NCBI GenBank assembly: GCA_029228645.1
Contig: JAPTHR010000002.1
Span: 62,001-126,000 of the forward strand
Source: Gammaproteobacteria bacterium Milos-ODIII6
Lineage (GTDB): Bacteria; Pseudomonadota; Gammaproteobacteria; Chromatiales; Chromatiaceae
DNA length: 64,000 nt
Direction of reading: 5' to 3'
Shown here piece after piece: positions 1 to 7,431 of this stretch (position 1 is the first letter of the stretch; each line of letters opens with the position of its first letter). The translations under genes and the position numbers were made by a program. A model generated the notes under the pieces. It searched no databases. It was not told the DNA's origin and saw only the letters and a list, made by a program, of their open reading frames with translations.

Positions 1-317
1 CCCTGCCAATCGATTTCGACCACGATATCCTGGCCCGAGGCGAGCTGCTCGCGCACGGCCGCTTCCGAGGTCCCGTAGTAATTGTCGAACACGCGAGCAT
101 GTTCGATGAATGCACCCTGCTGAACCAGTTTCTCGAACGACGGGACGTCCAGGAAATGATAGTGGACACCGTCCTGCTCGCCGGGGCGCATCGCCCGCGT
201 GGTATGCGAGACCGACAGCGCGAGCTGCTCGTCACGCTGCAACAGATCGCGCAACAGGCTGGTCTTGCCGGCGCCCGAGGGGGCAGAGACGATGAAGAGA
301 ATGCTGCTCGATGGCAT
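1..317 (-). CDS. gmk: Guanylate kinase (partial, C-terminus outside window)
   Basis: Cytoplasmic enzyme that phosphorylates GMP to GDP with ATP in purine nucleotide supply. The reverse-strand frame from the ATG at 315-317 begins [20 protein letters not shown], with the P-loop [10 protein letters not shown]. It continues with the GMP-binding segment ([32 protein letters not shown]) typical of Gmk. About 105 of the usual ~205 residues are present; the rest lies beyond base 1. It starts 17 bp downstream of the yicC stop, so the two are probably co-transcribed, as is common in gammaproteobacteria. Identity is secure from motifs and context. Confidence 0.95.
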   Translation of the reverse strand, partial: MPSSSILFIVSAPSGAGKTSLLRDLLQRDEQLALSVSHTTRAMRPGEQDGVHYHFLDVPSFEKLVQQGAFIEHARVFDNYYGTSEAAVREQLASGQDIVVEIDWQ

Positions 318-334
318 GCGCCTGTCTCCCTGGT

Positions 335-1210
335 TCATTCGATATTCTGAATTTGCTCGCGCATCTGCTCGATCAGGACCTTCATCTCGACCGAAACACG
401 CGTCACCTCGCTGTTGTTGGACTTGGAGCCGAGCGTGTTGGCCTCGCGATTGAGTTCCTGCATCAGGAAATCCAGGCGCCGGCCCACCGCCTCGCGGGAG
501 CCCTCGCTTCGGACGACGCGTTCGACCTCGTCCAGATGGGTGCTGAGACGATCCATTTCCTCATCCACATCGAGGCGTTGCGCCAGCAGCGCCATCTCCT
601 GCTCGAGGCGCTCCTGATCGAGATTTTCGCTGACCTCCGCGAGCCGCGCCACGAGACGCTCCCGCACTCCCTGGATGACCTCCGGCATGAGCCCACGCGC
701 GCGCTCCACCTGCTCGCGCAACAGCACCACCCGCTGCAGGATCAGTTCCGCCAGTCGCGCACCCTCACGCTCCCGTGTCTGCAACAGGTCGTCAAGCACC
801 CCGTCGAAGGCGGCCACCGCGGCATGCTGCACCGGCGTGAAGTCCTGCTCGGCGGTCTCCAGCACGCCCGGCCAGCGCATGATGTCCATGATGTTCGGCA
901 GAGGGGAGCTGTGCAGATGCTTCATCATCGCCGCTGCCGCTTCCAGCAACTGCTTCACCAGGACCTCGTTGATGCGAATGGCGCCGGCGGCGCTGCGGTC
1001 CGGCTGAAAACGCAGGCCGCACTCGACCTTGCCGCGACCGAGTCGCTCCCTGACTCGATCACGCACCGCCTGCTCGATAGCACGCAGTTCTTCCGGCAGG
1101 CGGACGTTCGACTCCAGGAAGCGATGATTGACGCTGCGCACCTCCCAGGTCAGTTCACCGAAGTCTTCTTTTGTCTGGCGCCGCGCGAAGGCGGTCATGC
1201 TGCGTATCAT
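335..1210 (-). CDS. yicC: YicC family endoribonuclease
   Basis: Protein of 291 residues, close to the E. coli YicC length, beginning [11 protein letters not shown], the family signature. It contains the conserved [10 protein letters not shown] and KVECGLRF segments. The C-terminal DUF1732 part includes the [19 protein letters not shown] segment just before the stop. YicC proteins are cytoplasmic endoribonucleases involved in RNA turnover (family knowledge). The open frame continues upstream to 1396, but the ATG at 1210 gives the canonical N-terminus, so I chose it. It is divergent from the kinase gene at 1302 and precedes gmk. Confidence 0.93.
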   Translation of the reverse strand: MIRSMTAFARRQTKEDFGELTWEVRSVNHRFLESNVRLPEELRAIEQAVRDRVRERLGRGKVECGLRFQPDRSAAGAIRINEVLVKQLLEAAAAMMKHLHSSPLPNIMDIMRWPGVLETAEQDFTPVQHAAVAAFDGVLDDLLQTREREGARLAELILQRVVLLREQVERARGLMPEVIQGVRERLVARLAEVSENLDQERLEQEMALLAQRLDVDEEMDRLSTHLDEVERVVRSEGSREAVGRRLDFLMQELNREANTLGSKSNNSEVTRVSVEMKVLIEQMREQIQNIE

Positions 1211-1301
1211 TAGGAATCTTGCATCTCTGTTATGGATAAAGTGTGTATGATAAATCCCGCGTACCCAAGCCGCACCCGTCGAACCAATCCCCAGCCACTC
1301 G

Positions 1302-2189
1302 ATGCCCAACGACCCGCGTGAAGCCCTGCCGGCCGGCAGCGTCCTGGACTGCTTCCGGATCCTGAAACTGATCGGACGCGGCGGATTCAGTCTCATTTAC
1401 CTGGCCGAAGACGAGGAAACCCACGCACAGGTCGCCATCAAGGAATACTTCCCCAAGGCCTTCGGGGAACGGGGCGAGCATGGCGAAGTATGCGTCAACG
1501 ACCCGCAAAAGCGAGCCAGTTTCGAGCGCGGCCGCGGGCTGTTCTACCGCGAAGCGCTGATCCTGGCGCAGCTGCATCACCCCAATATCGTGCGGGTGCG
1601 CAATTGTTTTCACGCCAATGACACCGCCTACCTGGCGATGGACCACGAACCGGGCAAGAACCTGGGCGGCTACCTGCGCAAGCGCAAGGGAAAGCTGAGC
1701 ACCCGCTTCCTTATGGCGGTCTTCCCGCCACTCCTGGAGGCCATCGAGGCACTGCATGCGACCGGCAACCTGCACCTCGACATCAAGCCATCCAACGTGC
1801 ACCTCCGTCCGGGTGGAAACCCCCTGCTGCTCGATTTCGGGGCCGCCTACCATCTCGACAACGTCGGCCTCAAAAAGGCCCAGGTGGTCACACCGGGATT
1901 CTCCCCGCCGGAGCAGTATACGCTCTCATCCAAGGTAGGCCCGTGTTCCGATGTCTACGCCACCGGCGCCAGTATGCGCGCCTGCATCGAGGGCAAGGCG
2001 CCGCCGTCGGCGGTCGATCGCAAGGCCGGAAAATTGCTCCAGCCTGCCGCCGAGGTGTTCGCTCAGCGTTATCCGCGCAAACTCCTGGAGGCAATCGACT
2101 GGGCCATGCAACTCGAGCCAGCCGACCGACCCCAGACCGCCGCGGCCCTGCGCCAGGCGCTGCTCGAGGCCATACCCCAGGGCGACTGA
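1302..2189 (+). CDS. Serine/threonine protein kinase, stand-alone catalytic domain
   Basis: Soluble eukaryotic-like protein kinase of 295 residues with little outside the kinase fold and no membrane segment. Visible motifs: Gly-rich loop LIGRGGFS (23-30), catalytic Lys in VAIKEYF (K47), probable helix-C Glu E84, catalytic loop HLDIKPSN (158-165) with Asp160 and Asn165 present, metal-binding DFG (178-180), and SPPEQY (201-206) in place of APE. The Arg of the usual HRD triad is Leu, so regulation by activation-loop phosphorylation may differ. It sits between yicC (divergent) and rph, 91 bp downstream of the yicC start. The substrate is unknown. Confidence 0.88.
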   Translation: MPNDPREALPAGSVLDCFRILKLIGRGGFSLIYLAEDEETHAQVAIKEYFPKAFGERGEHGEVCVNDPQKRASFERGRGLFYREALILAQLHHPNIVRVRNCFHANDTAYLAMDHEPGKNLGGYLRKRKGKLSTRFLMAVFPPLLEAIEALHATGNLHLDIKPSNVHLRPGGNPLLLDFGAAYHLDNVGLKKAQVVTPGFSPPEQYTLSSKVGPCSDVYATGASMRACIEGKAPPSAVDRKAGKLLQPAAEVFAQRYPRKLLEAIDWAMQLEPADRPQTAAALRQALLEAIPQGD

Positions 2190-2291
2190 ACGCGGCGCAG
2201 AAGATGCCCTGACTTTGCGCCCTTTTCACACCGTGATCCCAGAGGTAGGGTGCGAACCCAGCCTTGCCGAACCCGAACCGGAGGAACCCTT

Positions 2292-3011
2292 ATGAGACCC
2301 AGTGGCCGCAACCCGGATGAGATGCGCCCGGTCGCCTTTCTGCGCGACTACACCAAACACGCGGAAGGCTCGGTTCTGGTCAGCTTCGGAGACACCCGCG
2401 TGATCTGCACCGCCAGCGTGGACGACAAGTTGCCCCGCTGGATGCGCAATGAGAACCGCGGCTGGATCACCGCCGAGTACGGCATGCTGCCGCGCTCCAC
2501 CCATGACCGCATGGGCCGGGAGGCGGCCCGTGGCAAGCAGGGTGGTCGCACCATGGAAATCCAGCGCCTGATAGGCCGGGCCCTGCGCGCTGCCGTCGAC
2601 CTCGAAGTACTCGGGGCCCGCACTATCACGCTGGACTGCGACGTCATCCAGGCGGATGGCGGCACCCGCACCGCCTCGATTTCCGGAGCCTTCGTGGCGC
2701 TGCGGGATGCAATCGACCGGCTGATGGCCGACGGTCGTCTCGAGCACGATCCCATTCAACAGAATGTGGCCTCGGTCTCGGTCGGCATCTATCAGGGTGT
2801 CCCGGTGCTGGATCTCGACTACGCGGAGGATTCGACCGCCGAAACCGACATGAACATCGTGATGAATGCGCACGGACATTTCATAGAAATCCAGGGAACC
2901 GCCGAAGGCAGCCCGTTCAGCGACGACGAGATGCGCGCCATGCTGAACCTCGCGCACAAGGGCATCCGTGAGATCATCGCCGAACAGAACGCCGCGACCG
3001 GCAGGAGTTGA
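2292..3011 (+). CDS. rph: Ribonuclease PH
   Basis: Phosphorolytic 3'-5' exoribonuclease that trims tRNA and other RNA 3' ends, working as a hexamer in the cytoplasm. The 239-residue product begins [14 protein letters not shown] and carries [13 protein letters not shown]-type, [16 protein letters not shown] and [15 protein letters not shown] segments characteristic of RNase PH. The ATG at 2292 follows GAGGAACCC. The frame opens 14 codons earlier, but that start lacks the family N-terminus and a ribosome site. The stop lies 5 bp before the rdgB ATG, indicating co-transcription. Confidence 0.97.
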   Translation: MRPSGRNPDEMRPVAFLRDYTKHAEGSVLVSFGDTRVICTASVDDKLPRWMRNENRGWITAEYGMLPRSTHDRMGREAARGKQGGRTMEIQRLIGRALRAAVDLEVLGARTITLDCDVIQADGGTRTASISGAFVALRDAIDRLMADGRLEHDPIQQNVASVSVGIYQGVPVLDLDYAEDSTAETDMNIVMNAHGHFIEIQGTAEGSPFSDDEMRAMLNLAHKGIREIIAEQNAATGRS

Positions 3012-3016
3012 AGCGC

Positions 3017-3613
3017 ATGAAAGTCGTCCTCGCGAGTAACAACAAGGGCAAGCTACGCGAACTCGGAGAACTGCTCGCCGAGGACGACATCCAGGTGGTG
3101 CCGCAGCGTGAGTTCGACATTCCGGATGCGGTCGAGGACGGACTGAGTTTCGTGGAAAACGCAATCATCAAGGCGCGGCATGCAAGCGCTTTGAGCGGGC
3201 TGCCCGCGATCGCGGACGATTCCGGGCTGGAAGTGGACGCGCTCAAGGGGGAGCCGGGCATTTATTCGGCTCGCTATGCCGGCGAGGATGCGCAGGATGC
3301 AGACAACAACCGCAAGCTGCTTGCCGCACTGGGCGACCTCCCCGAGGCGGAGCGCAGCGCGCGCTTCCAATGCGTCATGGTTTACATGCGCCACGCCAAG
3401 GACCCGACCCCCCTGGTCTGCCAGGGAACCTGGGAGGGTTCCATACTGGACACGCCGCATGGTGACAACGGCTTCGGCTACGATCCCCTCTTTTGGATCC
3501 CGGAAGCGCAGGCAAGCGCCGCCGAGCTCCCGGCCGAAATCAAGAATGCACAGAGTCACCGCGGCCAGGCACTGCGCTGCCTGTTGCAGAAGCTCGCCAC
3601 GAGCAACAGCTGA
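3017..3613 (+). CDS. rdgB: RdgB/HAM1 non-canonical purine NTP pyrophosphatase
   Basis: House-cleaning enzyme that hydrolyses ITP, dITP and XTP to monophosphates. The 198-residue product begins MKVVLASNNKGKLREL (the SNNKGK substrate-binding signature). It also has the IADDSGLEVDAL catalytic region, GIYSARYAG, and the C-terminal GDNGFGYDPLF and SHRGQAL motifs. The start at 3017 is preceded by AGGAG at 3003-3007 with good spacing; a TTG three codons earlier was not chosen. It directly follows rph. Confidence 0.97.
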   Translation: MKVVLASNNKGKLRELGELLAEDDIQVVPQREFDIPDAVEDGLSFVENAIIKARHASALSGLPAIADDSGLEVDALKGEPGIYSARYAGEDAQDADNNRKLLAALGDLPEAERSARFQCVMVYMRHAKDPTPLVCQGTWEGSILDTPHGDNGFGYDPLFWIPEAQASAAELPAEIKNAQSHRGQALRCLLQKLATSNS

Positions 3614-3679
3614 GAAAATGATTCGGCCCGGCGTAGCCGCACAGCTTGCAGAAAATGCCAGCGCCGGGAGCCGGCTGCA

Positions 3680-4207
3680 ATGACAGAGGAATCGAACAGG
3701 ATGTCCAACCCCAGGCTGGAGCAGATCCATATCGATGTCGTGCGCAATGCGACCGACGACTTCAATCCCTTTCACGACCCCAACCGCTGGCAGAACATCC
3801 GTGACAACCCCTTCGGCGGCCCGATCGCGCTCGGCTTCCAACTTGCAGGCCTCGCACTCGATCGCATATCCCAATACCGGGCCGCCGCGTCGGAGCGGCA
3901 CCTGCCGGAAGAGAACGGCCTGCACTACAGCAACTACCAGTTCTCTTTTGCCGGCGCGGTGACCGCCGGAAGCGAACTGCAGGTCCAGGTGCGTCCCACG
4001 CGCCAGCGGGTCGACTCCGACGGCGAACTGTCCAACCGGGTTCTGCTCAAGGAAGGCGGCAGGCTGGTCCTGATGGGCAGCCGCAAGGACAGCCGCGCAC
4101 CAGTGATCGACCTGCAGTCGCCCGCCCTGCTGCCATCCAGGCCCAATCCGTACCGGATCGCAGCCTGCTACAGGGCGGCGCCTACTTTCTCAAACGAAAA
4201 TACCTGA
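3680..4207 (+). CDS. Double-hotdog (MaoC-like) protein, N-terminal part before an apparent frameshift
   Basis: First half of what looks like one ~310-residue protein with two hotdog folds. The visible reading (IDVVRNATDDFNPFHDP, NPFGGPIALGFQLAG, YSNYQFSFAGAV) resembles acyl-dehydratase-like hotdog proteins in the placement of the D-F-N-P-F-H-D and GGPIALGF motifs. In frame 2 it ends at the TGA at 4205-4207 with a low-complexity, non-family tail. Frame 1 from about 4141 reads DRSLLQGGAYFLKRKYLMTS straight into the next open frame. A single-base loss near 4141-4155 would explain this. No pathway assignment is possible; acyl-thioester chemistry is only suggested by the fold. Confidence 0.6.
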   Translation: MTEESNRMSNPRLEQIHIDVVRNATDDFNPFHDPNRWQNIRDNPFGGPIALGFQLAGLALDRISQYRAAASERHLPEENGLHYSNYQFSFAGAVTAGSELQVQVRPTRQRVDSDGELSNRVLLKEGGRLVLMGSRKDSRAPVIDLQSPALLPSRPNPYRIAACYRAAPTFSNENT

Positions 4208-4617
4208 TGACCAGCAACGGCAAGAACTTCTGCGCCGGCTGCTTCATCCCCCAGCACCACTATTTCGATGAACTCGCCGAGCGGGTCTTCTTCCCTCCCG
4301 CCTTCATCCTTTCACTGGTTTCCTGCGCCCTGCTGGAGAGAGCGTGGCACGAGGGCCACGATTTCGAGGCGCGACCCTACATCTACACCTCGCACAGCTT
4401 TTCCTTCGACAAGCGACTGCAGCGGGAACTGCGAAGCAACGATGCCGTCTACCTGCTGGTCAGCCGTCCGCAGCAGCGATGCGGAAAAGGCGGCTTGAGT
4501 GGCTCCGCCATTCCGCAGATCCAGCACGACTGCATCGGCATGCTCGATGATCAACGGGTGCTCTTCCGGGGAGAAGTTGGGCTCGCAGAATTGCAGGACG
4601 TCCTCAAGCCAGGCTGA
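4207..4617 (+). CDS. Double-hotdog protein, C-terminal part after an apparent frameshift
   Basis: Second half of the hotdog protein described at 3680. The frame-1 ATG at 4207 overlaps the stop of the first part (TGATG), but the same frame is open and family-like upstream of this ATG (GGAYFLKRKYL), so this is probably not a true start. The product contains MTSNGKNFCAG, YFDELAERVFFP and YTSHSFSFD segments consistent with a second hotdog unit. If the gene is translated as two pieces, a split two-subunit protein is possible. A frameshifted pseudogene or a sequencing error is more likely. It ends 1 bp before the convergent cNMP-protein stop. Confidence 0.55.
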   Translation: MTSNGKNFCAGCFIPQHHYFDELAERVFFPPAFILSLVSCALLERAWHEGHDFEARPYIYTSHSFSFDKRLQRELRSNDAVYLLVSRPQQRCGKGGLSGSAIPQIQHDCIGMLDDQRVLFRGEVGLAELQDVLKPG

Positions 4618-5097
4618 TCAGTCGGCCAGGTGCTTTTCGATACCGTGCGCCTTCAGCCCCCAGGCCATCAGTTGCTCGACCCGCTGATCAGCCTTGCGCA
4701 GGCGGTCATCCAGGACCAGGAAGAAATGCCGCATCAGGTGGTAACCCAGGTCGGGATGCTCATCCAGAAAAGTCACCAGCCGGGCCGCGTCGATTCGCAA
4801 CAGACAGCAGTCCTCCAGCGCCACCACCGAGGCGCTGCGGGTGCCGGCCTCGAACAGATTGAGTTCGCCGAATACCGCACCGGTGCCGAGATCCACGAGT
4901 CCCGGCTGGATATGCCGCTCGCCTTCGATTCCGACCCTGGCACTGACCCGGACCCTGCCCGACTCGACCACGTACAGGTAGCGATCGCTGTCCCCCTGGG
5001 TGATGATCCGCTCGTTGGGCGCACAGCACACGCGCTCGACGATGCCGCTTCCAGAGAAGCGCTCCGCAGTGAAGAACTTGAGCAGATCTAGATCCAC
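4618..5097 (-). CDS. Cyclic nucleotide-binding domain protein (no output domain)
   Basis: A 159-residue cytoplasmic protein made almost entirely of one cNMP-binding beta-roll. It shows VESGRVRVSARVG-type strands and a phosphate-binding cassette FGELNLFEAGTRSASVVA in which the expected Arg is present. The C-terminus is helical and has no helix-turn-helix, so it is not a Crp-type regulator. The start is GTG (5095-5097); the ribosome site is weak. It is convergent with the hotdog gene. It may sense cAMP or act as a regulatory subunit; its ligand and partner are unknown. Confidence 0.8.
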   Translation of the reverse strand: MDLDLLKFFTAERFSGSGIVERVCCAPNERIITQGDSDRYLYVVESGRVRVSARVGIEGERHIQPGLVDLGTGAVFGELNLFEAGTRSASVVALEDCCLLRIDAARLVTFLDEHPDLGYHLMRHFFLVLDDRLRKADQRVEQLMAWGLKAHGIEKHLAD

Positions 5098-5170
5098 GAG
5101 GGCCTGACTCGCAAACTTGTTTCGGGATTCCGGTTTTCCAGGGACAAGGACACAGCCTGTCGGGCAATGC

Positions 5171-5512
5171 TCAGTTCCAGCGGAATATCACCCAGCGGTT
5201 GACGTTGCGCCCCTCGGTCGGATCATCGGTGGTGTATTCCAGTTCACCGTCACCGTCATCGTCCACGAAATAGTAGGGGGGGCCGATGCGGGGCTCCACC
5301 CGCACCATGACCAGTTGGCCATTGATGCGGTATTCGTAGACTTTCTTGGTACCGGAGTCGCGGATCGTCACCTCGGGTTCGAGCGTCTCTCCCGACCGCA
5401 GGGCCTCCGGCGGAGGCGGCGCCTCGACCGGGATTGTTTCGGCGGCCAGCACGTGCGTGCTGCCCAGCAGCGCCAAGGCCAGCATCCATCCCTTGTTCAG
5501 TTGCTTCTGCAT
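5171..5512 (-). CDS. DUF2782 family exported protein
   Basis: A 113-residue protein with a signal peptide (MQKQLNKGWMLALALLGSTH, likely cleaved after VLAA) and a small domain containing VYEYRINGQLVMVRVEP, PPYYFVDDDGDG and NRWVIFRW, matching the DUF2782 pattern of gammaproteobacteria. The acidic DDDGDGE loop could bind a cation, but that is inference. I chose the ATG at 5512 over the longer frame to 5566 because GGAGCAGGAA lies just upstream and the signal peptide then starts correctly. In many gammaproteobacteria this family is encoded near polA; that gene is not here. Function unknown. Confidence 0.82.
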   Translation of the reverse strand: MQKQLNKGWMLALALLGSTHVLAAETIPVEAPPPPEALRSGETLEPEVTIRDSGTKKVYEYRINGQLVMVRVEPRIGPPYYFVDDDGDGELEYTTDDPTEGRNVNRWVIFRWN

Positions 5513-5577
5513 TTCCTGCTCCAATTGCACCCCGTGAGTATAGGTGAGTTTGATCCCCGCAGGCACCGGCGCGGGCT

Positions 5578-5741
5578 AGGGAGCCTCTGAGAAAGTCTGG
5601 GCCGAAAAGATTGACGATCAGAATTCGGCAGTTCGAGGCGCAAATCGCACGTAATAGCGAGCTATTGCGAAGATTTGCAACGAAGAAATGACGGATTCTG
5701 GCGTCACAGATTGAGGCTCATGACTTTTTCAGAGGCTCCCT
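5578..5741. repeat. MITE-like palindromic element with 20-bp terminal inverted repeats
   Basis: Left end AGGGAGCCTCTGAGAAAGTC (5578-5597) is the inverted complement of 5722-5741 at 19 of 20 positions. The interior is itself an imperfect palindrome: CAAATC pairs with GATTTG around TAATAG/CTATTG near 5642-5677. There is no open reading frame inside. The right end supplies the first base of the LOG-gene stop codon (TCA at 5741-5743), so the element abuts that gene exactly. It looks like a non-autonomous mobile or REP-type element; no target duplication is obvious. Confidence 0.75.
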
Positions 5742-6460
5742 CAGAGTTCCAGCATGATCTCCTGCTCTGCCTCGGACGGTTCCAGGCTGCGGGATTCGTA
5801 GTGCGTGAAGATCGCCTCGACTATCCCTTCCGGCTCGTCCATCACCTGGATCAGGTCGAGGTCTTCCGGGCTGATGGTGCCCGCCGTCACCAGGGACTCG
5901 CGAAACCAGTCGAGCAGTCCGCCCCAAAAGGCCGAACCCGCCAGAATGATCGGAATCGAACGGCTCTTGCCGGTCTGCACCAGGGTGAGTATCTCGGCCA
6001 GTTCGTCCAGGGTCCCGAAACCGCCAGGGAAGACCACGTAGGCGGAGGAATACTTCACGAACATCACCTTGCGCGCAAAGAAGTGCCTGAAGTTCAGGCT
6101 GATGTCCTGGTAGTCGTTCGGCTTCTGCTCGTGCGGCAGCTGGATGTTGACGCCCACGCTGGGCGACTTGCCCGGCTGCGCCCCCTTGTTTGCCGCCTCC
6201 ATGATGCCAGGGCCCCCTCCACTGATCACCGAAAAACCGGCATCCGAAAGCAGGCGCGCGGTTTTTTCGGTCATCTGGTACCAGGGATCATCCGTTGCGG
6301 TGCGTGCGGAGCCAAAGATGCTGACCGCCGGCGCGACATGACACAAGCGCTCGAAACCCTCCACGAACTCCGCCATGATCTGGAATATGCGCCAGCTCTC
6401 GCGTGAGAGCTGCGCCTCGGCAGCGCTCTTGGCGAAGCGTTTGCTTATCGTAGCGTTCAT
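5741..6460 (-). CDS. LOG family protein (TIGR00730-like nucleotide phosphoribohydrolase)
   Basis: A 239-residue cytoplasmic protein with the two hallmark loops of the lysine-decarboxylase-like/LOG fold: GGGPGIMEA (81-89) and PGGFGTLDE (145-153). Family members cleave N6-substituted AMP (cytokinin-type) or AMP to base plus ribose-5-phosphate; the exact substrate here is unknown. The start at 6460 (MNATISKRF) is preceded by GGAG at 6-nt spacing, better than the ATG at 6478. Its stop is formed at the edge of the MITE-like element. It is divergent from the dehydrogenase at 6552. Confidence 0.9.
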   Translation of the reverse strand: MNATISKRFAKSAAEAQLSRESWRIFQIMAEFVEGFERLCHVAPAVSIFGSARTATDDPWYQMTEKTARLLSDAGFSVISGGGPGIMEAANKGAQPGKSPSVGVNIQLPHEQKPNDYQDISLNFRHFFARKVMFVKYSSAYVVFPGGFGTLDELAEILTLVQTGKSRSIPIILAGSAFWGGLLDWFRESLVTAGTISPEDLDLIQVMDEPEGIVEAIFTHYESRSLEPSEAEQEIMLEL

Positions 6461-6551
6461 GTCGGACTCCGAAGGCATGCGTTCCGCGCTATGATAGCAA
6501 TGCGCCTGCCATGCGCGCACATCCCGCTGGACTTGCCACCTGTCTGACCCA

Positions 6552-7424
6552 ATGATCAACACCACCGTCATCGGCCTCGGCGCCATGGGTGCTGGCATCG
6601 CTGCCAACCTGCATCGCTCGGGCCAGCTCGCCGCAGCCTGGAACCGAACGCAGGCGCGCGCCGAACGCGCGGCCGGGCACCACGGCTTCCGGGTCACTCC
6701 CCACCTCGAGGCGGCGATGCAGGACGCCGAACTGGTGATCACCTCCGTCTCGGCGGACGAGGACCTGCTCGAGATGACCCACCGGATCGCGCCATTGCTG
6801 CAGCCCGGCAAGGTGGTCGTCGATACCTCCACGGTCAGCATCGAGACAGCCAGGGAAGCGCATCGCATATATGCCGCCGCTGGCGTCGAATTCCTGGATG
6901 GACCGGTCTCTGGTGGCAAGGAAGGCGCCGAGCAAGGCACCCTGGTCATGATGGTCGGGGGCGAAGCCAGCGTGCTGCAGCGGGTCATGCCCGCGCTCGA
7001 GGCGATCAGCCGCAAAGTCATTCACATGGGTCCGATCGGAAGCGGCCAGGCAAGCAAGGCCGTCAACCAGATCATGGCCGCAGGAATCAACCAGGCGGTC
7101 ACGGAGGCACTGGCCTTCGGCCTGCACCAGAGCCTGGATATGCAGCGGGTGATCGAGGTCACCTCCAGCGGCGCGGCCGGCAACTGGTTCCTCGATCATC
7201 GCGGGCGGAGCATGTGCGAAGAGCGCTTCGACCCCGGTTTCCGGCTCAGCCTGCACCACAAGGATCTCAGGATCTGCCAACAGGTACTGGCGAAAGAGGG
7301 CCTGCAACTGCCCATGCTGGAGTTGACCCTTGCCGACTACGACCGCCTGATCGAGGCCGGTTACGGCGACGAGGACATCTCGACCCTGATGCGTCTCAAA
7401 AAGGCCCTCCTCGGCGGCGACTGA
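6552..7424 (+). CDS. NAD(P)-dependent beta-hydroxyacid dehydrogenase (3-hydroxyisobutyrate dehydrogenase family)
   Basis: A 290-residue oxidoreductase. The N-terminal Rossmann motif GLGAMG (8-13) binds the dinucleotide, DGPVSGG (116-122) is the substrate-binding signature, and K169 with N172 (SKAVNQ) is the catalytic Lys/Asn pair. N30-R32 after the second strand (WNRT) suggests NADP preference. Closest in character to GlxR/GLYR-type tartronate- or succinic-semialdehyde reductases, but the substrate cannot be fixed from sequence. It ends 7 bp before rep. Confidence 0.9.
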   Translation: MINTTVIGLGAMGAGIAANLHRSGQLAAAWNRTQARAERAAGHHGFRVTPHLEAAMQDAELVITSVSADEDLLEMTHRIAPLLQPGKVVVDTSTVSIETAREAHRIYAAAGVEFLDGPVSGGKEGAEQGTLVMMVGGEASVLQRVMPALEAISRKVIHMGPIGSGQASKAVNQIMAAGINQAVTEALAFGLHQSLDMQRVIEVTSSGAAGNWFLDHRGRSMCEERFDPGFRLSLHHKDLRICQQVLAKEGLQLPMLELTLADYDRLIEAGYGDEDISTLMRLKKALLGGD

Positions 7425-7431
7425 CGACTGC

